Shown: positions 1 to 7,516 of the stretch, in pieces
How the letters are laid out: each line of letters begins with the position of its first letter
How positions within the stretch are numbered: the first letter of the stretch is position 1
Assembly: GCA_002347125.1 (NCBI GenBank)
Contig: DDXG01000101.1
Span: 556 to 26,730 of the forward strand
From: Phycisphaerales bacterium UBA2266
Lineage (GTDB): Bacteria; Planctomycetota; Phycisphaerae; Sedimentisphaerales; Anaerobacaceae
Direction of reading: 5' to 3'
Length of the DNA stretch: 26,175 nucleotides
Notes under the pieces: generated by a model
What the model was told of the DNA's origin: nothing
Databases searched by the model: none
Seen by the model: the letters and a program-made list of their open reading frames with translations, nothing else
Program-made: the position numbers and the translations under genes

Positions 1-1
1 C

Positions 2-523
2 GGGTTGCATCCGAGCGATCAGATTCACGTGCGGACCACGCCCGATCTGGCAGCTGCGGCGCGCAAGAGCCTGGAGGTCCGCGGCGACGAAGCCACGGGT
101 TGGGGCATCGGCTGGCGACTGAATCTCTGGGCTCGCCTGCACGACGGCGAACACGCCTACAAGATTCTCACGATGCTCCTGCGGCCGGAGCGAACCTACC
201 CGAATATGTTCGACGCCCATCCGCCGTTTCAGATCGACGGCAACTTCGGGGGCACTTCCGGCATCGCGGAGATGCTCCTTCAGAGCTGCGCCGGCGAGAT
301 CGAGTTGCTGCCCGCCTTGCCACAAGCCTGGCCGAGTGGTTCGGTCAAGGGTCTTCGCGCCCGCGGCGGTTTCGAGCTGGACATCCAGTGGAAGGACGGC
401 AAACTCGTGAATGTAACCGTGCGCTGCCTCGCGGGTGGGTCCTGCCGACTTCGCTACGGCGCCGTCACACGAGACTTAACCCTGGCGGAGGGCCGGACTG
501 CTCAATGGGATGGAGTCCAATAG
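2..523 (+). CDS. GH95 alpha-L-fucosidase, C-terminal part (5' end outside window)
   Basis: This frame is open from the first bases of the window, so the gene starts upstream and only about 173 C-terminal residues are seen. The family hydrolyses terminal alpha-L-fucosyl (sometimes alpha-L-galactosyl) residues from glycans, usually outside the cytoplasm or in the periplasm. The visible part shows the end of the (alpha/alpha)6 barrel, with TGWGIGWRLNLWARL and then DAHPPFQIDGNFGG, the highly conserved GH95 block whose Asp belongs to the active site. The C-terminal beta domain follows, with LLPALPQAWPSGSVKGLRAR. The GH51 gene begins 26 bp after the stop on the same strand, so the two are probably co-transcribed. 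Family assignment is from remembered motifs and is strong; substrate specificity and signal peptide cannot be judged from a partial gene. Confidence 0.9.
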   Translation, partial: GLHPSDQIHVRTTPDLAAAARKSLEVRGDEATGWGIGWRLNLWARLHDGEHAYKILTMLLRPERTYPNMFDAHPPFQIDGNFGGTSGIAEMLLQSCAGEIELLPALPQAWPSGSVKGLRARGGFELDIQWKDGKLVNVTVRCLAGGSCRLRYGAVTRDLTLAEGRTAQWDGVQ

Positions 524-549
524 CGGCGGTTCCTTTTTCGAGGTGTGGC

Positions 550-2550
550 ATGGTCAAAACAGGTCGATCCATCTTTCTTATCCTTCTGGTTGCCGGTGTT
601 TCTCCCGCTGTGCATGCGGAAAAAGCAACCGTCACGATTCAGGCTTGCGGGCCGGGTAAACCGATCAGCCCCGATCTGGTCGGCATCTTCTTTGAAGACC
701 TGAACTACGCCGCCGACGGAGGGCTTTACGCCGAGCTCGTCCAGAATCGTTCCTTCGAATACAGCCCGACCGAGCAGCCGGACTGGCATCCGCTCAAGTT
801 TTGGGATCTCCAGAGACGTGGCGGCGGCGACGGCTCCATCACGGTCGCCGAAATGCGGCCCATCCACGAGAATAACCCGCACTATGCTCTGCTGACGGTG
901 CGCAGAGCCGGAGAGGGCGTGGGCATCGCCAACGGCGGCTTTGACGGCATCCCGCTCACGGCCGGCGAGACCTACGAGGCCTCGTTCTGGGCCTACCAGG
1001 CTTTCATGGGACAGATGTGGGGGCGGGGCGACAACAGCAAACCGATGCCCGTCAGCTTGCGCCTGGAGGCCAGGGATGGCGAAGTGCTTGCGGAGGCCGC
1101 AATGGAGGTCTTGGGCCGCCAGTGGCGGAAGGTGAGCGCGCGACTGACTCCGACCCGCACGGTCCACGACGCACGCCTGGCATTGCTGGCCCACGAGCAG
1201 GGCGGGCTTTGTATCGACATGGTATCGCTGTTCCCGGAGAAGACCTTCCGCAACCGCCCGAACGGACTGCGCGCCGATCTGGCGCAGGCGCTGGCCGACC
1301 TGAACCCCAAGTTCGTCCGCTTCCCCGGCGGCTGTCTGGTTCACGCCGGCAGCATCCGGCGCTACTACAACTGGAAGGATACGATCGGTCCGGTGGAACA
1401 CCGACGGGCCCGCCCAAATCACGCCTGGGGCTATCATCAGACGATGGGGCTCGGCTATTTCGAGTATTTCCAGTTCTGCGAGGACATCGGCGCCAAGCCG
1501 CTTCCCATTGTGGGCGCCGGTGTGTCTTGCCAGCACGCCGGCCATTCGCCCGGCCGCGGGCAGGAAGGTCTGCCCCTGGAGGAAATGCCGGCGTACATCC
1601 AGGATGTCCTGGATCTGATCGAATGGGCCAACGGCCCGGCCACCTCGAAGTGGGGCGCCAGGCGCGCCGCGGCCGGCCATCCGGAGCCGTTTGGCCTGAA
1701 GTACCTGGGTGTCGGCAACGAGGAGGCCGTGACGCCCATCTTCAAGGAACGCTTCCAGATGATTTATGAGGCGCTCAAGGGAAAGCATCCCGAGATCGTC
1801 GTGATCGGCACCTCCGGTCCTTTCGCAGGCGGCGAGGATTTCGACAACGGCTGGGCGTTTGCGAGGGAGATCGATCTAGCCATGGTGGACGAGCACTACT
1901 ACGTCTCGCCCCAATGGTTCTGGGATAACCTGTCACGTTACGACAAGTACGATCGCAACAGCGCCAAAGTCTACGTCGGCGAATATGCCGCCCACGATCG
2001 CGACCGACGCCGCAACACCCTGCGCTCGGCCATTGCGGAGGCCGCCGGGCTCACCGGCTTTGAACGCAACGGTGACATCGTTCAATTGGCTTCTTACGCC
2101 CCGTTGCTAGCCCGGCGGGGTCACACGCAATGGCACCCCGACATGATCTACTTTACGGCTACGGAGGTATTCGTCTCCGCCAATTACTTCGTACACCAGC
2201 TTTTCAGTGCGAACAGCGGAGACATATATCTGGAGACCGTGCTCAGTGCAGCTCCCGGACCGCGTAAACTCGCCGCTTCATCGGTGCGCGATTCCAAGTC
2301 CGGCCATCTCATCATCAAGATCGTCAACGGCGAAGATGCTCCCATTCCGCTGACGGTTACACTCGCCGGTTTGGCGGCCGCAGATATTCAGTCGACCCGA
2401 ACGGTGCTTACCGGTTCGGATGCCGACGCGTTTAACGAGGATGGCCGGCCGCCTGCGGTAAAGCCGATCTCGGACGATATGACGCTCAAGCCGACGTTCG
2501 ATTACGAGGCGCCGGCCAATTCGCTTGCCGTGTTCCGAATTCGACACTAA
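550..2550 (+). CDS. Exported GH51 alpha-L-arabinofuranosidase
   Basis: The product (666 aa) should release alpha-L-arabinofuranosyl side chains from arabinoxylan or arabinan. The start at 550 is chosen because AGGTG lies at 541-545, just upstream, and because it opens a signal peptide: a basic start, a hydrophobic stretch to about residue 20, and a likely cut after AVHA near residue 24. The N-terminal region holds GIFFEDLNYAADGGLY and a beta-sandwich carbohydrate-binding-like segment (about residues 90-215). The catalytic barrel follows: FVRFPGGC, the GNEE block with the predicted acid/base E391, and VYVGEYAAHDRD with the predicted nucleophile E478. The C-terminal beta domain ends at about residue 665. 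Its organisation resembles the longer GH51 type rather than the short bacterial AbfA type. It lies 26 bp after GH95 and 22 bp before the multidomain xylanase. Some GH51 enzymes have endoglucanase side activity, so the substrate is inferred. Confidence 0.93.
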   Translation: MVKTGRSIFLILLVAGVSPAVHAEKATVTIQACGPGKPISPDLVGIFFEDLNYAADGGLYAELVQNRSFEYSPTEQPDWHPLKFWDLQRRGGGDGSITVAEMRPIHENNPHYALLTVRRAGEGVGIANGGFDGIPLTAGETYEASFWAYQAFMGQMWGRGDNSKPMPVSLRLEARDGEVLAEAAMEVLGRQWRKVSARLTPTRTVHDARLALLAHEQGGLCIDMVSLFPEKTFRNRPNGLRADLAQALADLNPKFVRFPGGCLVHAGSIRRYYNWKDTIGPVEHRRARPNHAWGYHQTMGLGYFEYFQFCEDIGAKPLPIVGAGVSCQHAGHSPGRGQEGLPLEEMPAYIQDVLDLIEWANGPATSKWGARRAAAGHPEPFGLKYLGVGNEEAVTPIFKERFQMIYEALKGKHPEIVVIGTSGPFAGGEDFDNGWAFAREIDLAMVDEHYYVSPQWFWDNLSRYDKYDRNSAKVYVGEYAAHDRDRRRNTLRSAIAEAAGLTGFERNGDIVQLASYAPLLARRGHTQWHPDMIYFTATEVFVSANYFVHQLFSANSGDIYLETVLSAAPGPRKLAASSVRDSKSGHLIIKIVNGEDAPIPLTVTLAGLAAADIQSTRTVLTGSDADAFNEDGRPPAVKPISDDMTLKPTFDYEAPANSLAVFRIRH

Positions 2551-2572
2551 TCTTTCACACAGGAGTATTGAC

Positions 2573-5500
2573 ATGCAGTATTCTCGATTCCGCCCTGGAT
2601 TTGCGAGTCTGGCCGTGCTGACCATTGGTGTTATCGCCGCGCCGCCTTTGCTCCCGGCTCTTGCCGGAATCCCCACCGACGCGGCCAGACACTGGACCGC
2701 CGACAACGGCAACGGCACGTACTCCAATCCCTTGTTCTATGAGGAGTTCGAGGACCCCGACATCATCCGCGTCGGCGACACGTACTACCTTGCCGGCACG
2801 ACGATGCACATGAACCCGGCCGTTCAGTTGATGCAGTCCAAGGACCTCTGCAATTGGGAACTCGCCGGCTACTGCATGGACCGGCTCGACCTCGGCCCGG
2901 CCTTTCGTCTTGAAGGCGGGAACATCTACGGCCAGGGCATCTGGGCCCCGTGCATCCGTTACCACAACGGCACGTTTTACGTCTTCACCAATGTCAACGG
3001 CGCCGGTCTGCAGGTCTTCCGCTCCAAGTCGATACACGGCCCCTGGGAGCGCAACCAACTGCCCGGACGGCACGATCTGTCGGTCCTGTTCGACGACGAC
3101 GGCAAGGTCTACATTATCTCCGGCAACAGGGCGCCCTATCCCATCGAGGAACTCGCCCCGGACCTGCGGTCTTTCGTCGCCGACGCCCCCAAGCGGGCGT
3201 TGCCTGAGCGAATGGGCGAAGGCCACCACCTCTATAAGATCAACGGCAAGTATTACGACATCTCGGCCATCCCCGGAGCGACGACGGATCAGATGGTTGC
3301 CCGGGCCGACTCCATCGACGGTCCCTGGACGGTCGAGCGCATGGTCCAGGGCGAATCGCTGGGTGTGACCGCCGCGACGCCGGCCCGCGCCGGCGCCAGT
3401 GATCGCGGCCTGACCCTGCACCAGGGCGGCATGGTCGATACCTCCTCCGGCCAGTGGTGGAGCATTATCATGTCCGACCACGGCAGTGCCGGGCGAATGG
3501 TGGCTCTGGTCCCGATCACCTGGGACAACGGCTTTCCTCTTATTGGTCTGCCGGGCAACCTGCGCAAGGCGCCCAACACCTGGATCAAACCCGACACCGG
3601 CCACACCCAGGATCCCAAGCCCGCCTTCGTTCATAACGACAACTTCGACGGCGGCAAGCTCAATCCGCACTGGCAGTGGAATCACGTGCCCGACGACAGC
3701 AAGTGGTCCATCACGGAGAAGCCCGGGGTGCTTCGCCTCCATTCGCTGCCGGCCGACGACTTCTTCAGTGCCCGCAACAGCTTATGCCAGCGGCCGCCCG
3801 GACCCGAGTCTATTATGACGGTCGAGCTGGATACGTCGGGCATGGTCGCCGGAGACACGGCGGGCCTGGCGCTGCTGAGTTCGCCCTATGCCTGGATCGG
3901 CGTGGTGAAATCCGCCGAGGGCGCGACGCTGCAGATGTACAGCAGCCCCGGTCGTGGCCGCGGAGTCGGGCGCCAGGGGGCCGCTGCCGCACCGGCCAGT
4001 CCACCTGCCGTGAGCCAGACCACGCCGCCCCAGCGCCTCTGGCTGCGCGTTGCCTGCAACTTCGATACCGACCAGGCCGTCTTCAGTTGGAGTGCCGATG
4101 GCAGGGATTTCACGCCTCTGCGTCCTCCTTTCACCATGACCTTCCAGTTGACGACCTTCCAGGGCGTCCGCCCGGCGCTGTTCCACTACAACACATCCGG
4201 CCGGCCCGGGGGCTATGCCGACTTTGACAACTACACCACCGAGGAGCCGCGGGCCAGAGGCATCGAACGCGAGATTCCCCTTGGCAAGACCATCACCTTG
4301 ACCAGTGGCGCCGACGGCACTGTCCTGGCCGTTGATACACAGAACATGACGCTCGTAAACGTAGCGGCCGATGCACCCGGCGTGGACGCCCAAAGCGTCC
4401 GATTCCAGGTCATCGACCTGGGCAAGGGCCGCGTGGCGCTGAAGGCCGCCAACGGCCGATTCGTATCCGTCGCCGGTGAGGCTGTCTTACTGAACGACCT
4501 GACCGGAGAGGCACCCAGCGATGCGGAATCCTTCCAATGGGTCAATCTCATGCGCGGCGATACCATGCTGATGTCGTTGACCAATCATCGCTACCTGGCC
4601 ACCAAGCCCAATGATCCCGGCCCGGTGAGCGTTTCCGCAACCGGACCCAATCCGGCCCGCAAGGGCGGCGCCGAGTTCAAATGGGAGGTTGCCTCGCAGC
4701 CCGCTGCCGACTGGAAGAACCAGGCCAACGAACGAATTGCCCGTCTGCGTCAACGCCAAGTGCGACTTCGCGTAGTGGATGAGCAGGGCGCACCGGCCGC
4801 GGGCGTATCGGTGAGCATCCGCCAGGTCCGTCAGGCCTTCCCATTCGGGTCCGCCATGACTCCGGCCCTGCTGCGCAACGAAACGTATGCGGAGTTCTTC
4901 AAGGCCCACTTCAACTGGGCGGTCTTCGGAAACGAGTCGAAGTGGTATTCCAACGAACGTGTCCAGGGCCAGGAGGACTACCGTAGCGCCGACGCGATGC
5001 TCTCCTGGTGCCAGGCCAACCATATCCCCGTGCGCGGGCATTGCATCTTCTGGGAGCCGGAGAAATGGCAGCCCAGGTGGGTCAGAAGCCTGTCGGGCGA
5101 GTCGCTGCGTCAGGCGGTGGAGCGCCGCATGGAAAGCGCGGTGACCCATTTTCGCGGGCGGTTTGTCCATTGGGATGTGGACAATGAAATGCTCCACGGG
5201 TCGTTCTTCAAGGATGGGCTGGGTGAGGCGATCTGGCCCTGGATGTTCAAACGGGCCCGCGAATTGGACCCGAACGTGAAGCTCTTTGTGAATGAATTCA
5301 ACATCCTCTCCGTGGACCAGAATTTCGAGCAGGTGGAAACGGACCAGTACGTTGCCTCCATCCGTCGCCTGATCGAGCAGGGAGCGCCGATTCATGGCGT
5401 AGGGATTCAGGGGCACATCTGGCGCGAAGACATCCTGGCCAATCCGGGCGTCCTGAAGGAGCGGCTGGACAAGGTGGCCGCCCTGGGGCTGCCCATCTGG

Positions 5501-6883
5501 ATCACCGAGTTCGACGTGGCCGACGATGATGAAACAAGCTGCGCCGACAAGCTGGAGTTGGTCTATCGCACCGCCTACAGCCACCCGGCGGTCGAAGGAA
5601 TCATGATGTGGGTCTTCTGGGCAGGCGATTCCTGGCGCGGTCCTAACGCGGGCCTGGCACATCGGGATTGGACGCTCAACGAAGCGGGCAAACGCTACGA
5701 AGCCCTGATGGATGAATGGTCCACCGAAGTATCCGGCACAACCGGCGCCGACGGCCTGCTGTCATTCAGTGGTTTCCACGGCGATTACCAGGCCACGGCC
5801 AATGGAAGGACCGCAACCTTTTCGCTCGAAAGCGGCGAAGGGCCCCAGGAGGCGACGGTCCAACTGAGCAGTAGCTCCGCCACGGCCCCGGCAGCCGAGT
5901 CATCAACCGCCACCGCCGAGGCGGCGGAACTGGGATTCACACCACCGCTGAAGTGGAAATCCACAGGCGTGCTTGTAAGCCCGATATCCGACGAGACGCA
6001 CCAGATCGTTTCAGTCAAAGACCCGACTATCGTCCGCTACAACGGTCTGTGGCATATCTATGCGACCGCCTACTCCAATTCCGCCAGAACCTGGAGCATG
6101 GTATACCTGAACTTCAAGGAGTTCTCTGATGCTCCGAAGGCGAAGTTGCACTACATTGATGTGAACCCGAGTCTAAAAGGATATCACTGCGCGCCGCATT
6201 TGTTCTATTTCCGCCCGCACAAGAAGTGGTATCTGGTCTTTCAGTCGCAGCAGCCGCAGTATTGCACCACCGACGACATCTCCAGACCGGAGACTTGGAC
6301 AGCCCCGCAGAACTTCTTCGAAAGGCTGCCTGCGGGTACTCCGCGGCTTCCGATCGACTATCATATTATCTGCGATGACACGCACGCCTACCTTTTCTTC
6401 ACCGGCGATGACGGTTGCTTCTACCGCAGCCGCACCAGGATCGAGGACTTTCCCAGGGGCATGGGCGATGTCGAGATCGCCATTCAGGATAATCGAAACA
6501 GCCTTTTCGAAGGGAGTATGACCTACAGAATCAAGGGGACGGATACCTATCTGACCATCATCGAGGCCTTGAGCCCGGCAAGATACTACCGCGCCTGGAT
6601 CTCCAAAGATCTCAACGGCCGATGGACACCCCTGCCGGGAGCCGACTCATGGGAGACGCCCTTCGCGGGCATCAACAGCGTCACCTTCGAAGAGGGTGTG
6701 GCGCCGTGGACGCGGGACATCAGCCACGGAGAGCTGATTCGCGATGGATATGACGAAAGGATGGTCCTCGATCCCGACAACCTGCGGTTCCTCTACCAGG
6801 GTCGCGATCCGGCGGTGAACACCCGTTACGACCAGTTGCCGTATCGGCTGGCCCTTCTGAGATTGGACCGTTCGGACAGGTAG
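2573..6883 (+). CDS. Exported three-enzyme hemicellulase: GH43 + GH10 xylanase + GH62 arabinofuranosidase
   Basis: This 1436-residue protein joins three glycosidases. The start at 2573 follows AGGAG (2561-2565, 7-nt spacing) and a signal peptide with a likely cut after PALA near residue 31. Residues about 45-345 are a GH43 five-bladed propeller with catalytic base D61 (FEDPDI), pKa modulator D168 (HDLSVLFDDDGK) and acid E216 (GEGHHLYK). Residues about 365-560 are a concanavalin-like beta-sandwich typical of GH43 C termini. Residues about 570-705 look like a beta-trefoil (fascin/ricin-like). Residues about 725-1085 are a GH10 barrel with acid/base E872 (DVDNEM) and nucleophile E979 (WITEFDV). 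A Ser/Thr/Ala-rich linker (about 1098-1120) leads to a GH62 domain with D1150 (VKDPTIV) and E1313 (LFEGSM). All catalytic residues named are present. The enzyme should cut the xylan backbone and strip arabinose and xylose. Whether GH43 acts as xylosidase or arabinofuranosidase is not decided. Confidence 0.93.
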   Translation: MQYSRFRPGFASLAVLTIGVIAAPPLLPALAGIPTDAARHWTADNGNGTYSNPLFYEEFEDPDIIRVGDTYYLAGTTMHMNPAVQLMQSKDLCNWELAGYCMDRLDLGPAFRLEGGNIYGQGIWAPCIRYHNGTFYVFTNVNGAGLQVFRSKSIHGPWERNQLPGRHDLSVLFDDDGKVYIISGNRAPYPIEELAPDLRSFVADAPKRALPERMGEGHHLYKINGKYYDISAIPGATTDQMVARADSIDGPWTVERMVQGESLGVTAATPARAGASDRGLTLHQGGMVDTSSGQWWSIIMSDHGSAGRMVALVPITWDNGFPLIGLPGNLRKAPNTWIKPDTGHTQDPKPAFVHNDNFDGGKLNPHWQWNHVPDDSKWSITEKPGVLRLHSLPADDFFSARNSLCQRPPGPESIMTVELDTSGMVAGDTAGLALLSSPYAWIGVVKSAEGATLQMYSSPGRGRGVGRQGAAAAPASPPAVSQTTPPQRLWLRVACNFDTDQAVFSWSADGRDFTPLRPPFTMTFQLTTFQGVRPALFHYNTSGRPGGYADFDNYTTEEPRARGIEREIPLGKTITLTSGADGTVLAVDTQNMTLVNVAADAPGVDAQSVRFQVIDLGKGRVALKAANGRFVSVAGEAVLLNDLTGEAPSDAESFQWVNLMRGDTMLMSLTNHRYLATKPNDPGPVSVSATGPNPARKGGAEFKWEVASQPAADWKNQANERIARLRQRQVRLRVVDEQGAPAAGVSVSIRQVRQAFPFGSAMTPALLRNETYAEFFKAHFNWAVFGNESKWYSNERVQGQEDYRSADAMLSWCQANHIPVRGHCIFWEPEKWQPRWVRSLSGESLRQAVERRMESAVTHFRGRFVHWDVDNEMLHGSFFKDGLGEAIWPWMFKRARELDPNVKLFVNEFNILSVDQNFEQVETDQYVASIRRLIEQGAPIHGVGIQGHIWREDILANPGVLKERLDKVAALGLPIWITEFDVADDDETSCADKLELVYRTAYSHPAVEGIMMWVFWAGDSWRGPNAGLAHRDWTLNEAGKRYEALMDEWSTEVSGTTGADGLLSFSGFHGDYQATANGRTATFSLESGEGPQEATVQLSSSSATAPAAESSTATAEAAELGFTPPLKWKSTGVLVSPISDETHQIVSVKDPTIVRYNGLWHIYATAYSNSARTWSMVYLNFKEFSDAPKAKLHYIDVNPSLKGYHCAPHLFYFRPHKKWYLVFQSQQPQYCTTDDISRPETWTAPQNFFERLPAGTPRLPIDYHIICDDTHAYLFFTGDDGCFYRSRTRIEDFPRGMGDVEIAIQDNRNSLFEGSMTYRIKGTDTYLTIIEALSPARYYRAWISKDLNGRWTPLPGADSWETPFAGINSVTFEEGVAPWTRDISHGELIRDGYDERMVLDPDNLRFLYQGRDPAVNTRYDQLPYRLALLRLDRSDR

Positions 6884-6993
6884 CGATGCGTGCCGCGTGA
6901 CGGCCTGTTTCGCACGGACGGCAGCAGAACAGGGTCCCCGCGTTCTCAGCAATCTGCGCGGGAGGAGTCCGGATGTGCGGCCGGGTATGCTTG

Positions 6994-7002
6994 TGGTAGA
7001 AT
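6994..7002 (+). promoter_or_regulatory. Candidate extended -10 element upstream of the GH36 remnant
   Basis: The string TGGTAGAAT (TG, one base, TAGAAT) matches an extended -10 element and lies about 60 bp before the ATG at 7064. No convincing -35 is seen at the usual distance (the bases near 6974-6979 are TGTGCG). This is a weak, pattern-only call. The spacer 6884-7063 otherwise holds only a short GC hairpin (6937-6962) without a T-run. Confidence 0.22.
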
Positions 7003-7063
7003 CTCCATCAGGCTCGACATGTTCGAACGACCGTCTTCTGGTATGACTGGAGGTAATGGTATA

Positions 7064-7516
7064 ATGCGTGCAGGCGTGTTTCGAATCATCCTCGTCTTCT
7101 GTTGCTTGATGTCTCTTGGAATGGCCGCCGGCTTTGCCGGCGATCTTGCCACGGACGGGAAGGAGGAGCGGCCGTCTTTCTTCTTCCGCTATTCCGAACA
7201 ACCCTTTGAGAGGCTCCAACCCGCCTGGTCGATCACTGAGACATGCCGGCAACTCGACGACAAACGCCTTCAACGGACCATTGCATACCGCGATCCCAAC
7301 GGTCCGTTATCGGTGCGGTGCGACATCATTGATTATCCCTCTCTCTCGGCACGGGAATGGGTGATCTGGTTTGAGAACTGCGGCGTGGACGATACGGCCA
7401 TCATCGATCAGATCCAGAGTCTGAGTACCATCCTGCCAGGCTCACCGCAGGACCCTTTCCTTCTGCATTATGCGCTGTCCTTCTATCGACAGCCTGTGAA
7501 GCGTCAGGAGAAGTAG
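7064..7516 (+). pseudogene. Truncated GH36-type alpha-galactosidase (N-terminal beta domain only)
   Basis: The 150-residue product starts at ATG 7064, with GGAGG at 7049-7053, and opens with a signal peptide (hydrophobic about residues 6-22, likely cut near AGFAG). The rest resembles the N-terminal beta-supersandwich domain of GH36-type alpha-galactosidases: an FFFRYSEQPFERL block, RQLDDKR, YRDPNGPLSVRC, then an EWVIWFENCG block followed by IIDQIQSL. Full enzymes of this kind exceed 650 residues and carry the catalytic barrel downstream, which is missing here. Similarity ends near FLLHY (about 7472), after which a basic tail runs to a stop 13 bp inside the end of the convergent PPDK-like gene. 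I therefore call a remnant left by a deletion or rearrangement. A small exported binding protein is the alternative. The family match is from memory of the N-terminal pattern. Confidence 0.65.

Noticed and set aside
502..1788. Long minus-strand open frame opposite the GH51 gene
   Set aside because: It mirrors a well-supported glycosidase and has no domain pattern of its own. It is treated as a shadow.
6937..6962. Hairpin CCCGCG/CGCGGG after the multidomain xylanase as a terminator
   Set aside because: The stem is only six base pairs with a 14-nt loop and no T-run. It is not convincing as a terminator.
7057..7065. Perfect extended -10 string TGGTATAAT
   Set aside because: It overlaps the start codon of the GH36 remnant, so transcription would begin inside the gene, and no -35 partner is seen. 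It is probably chance within the ribosome-binding region.
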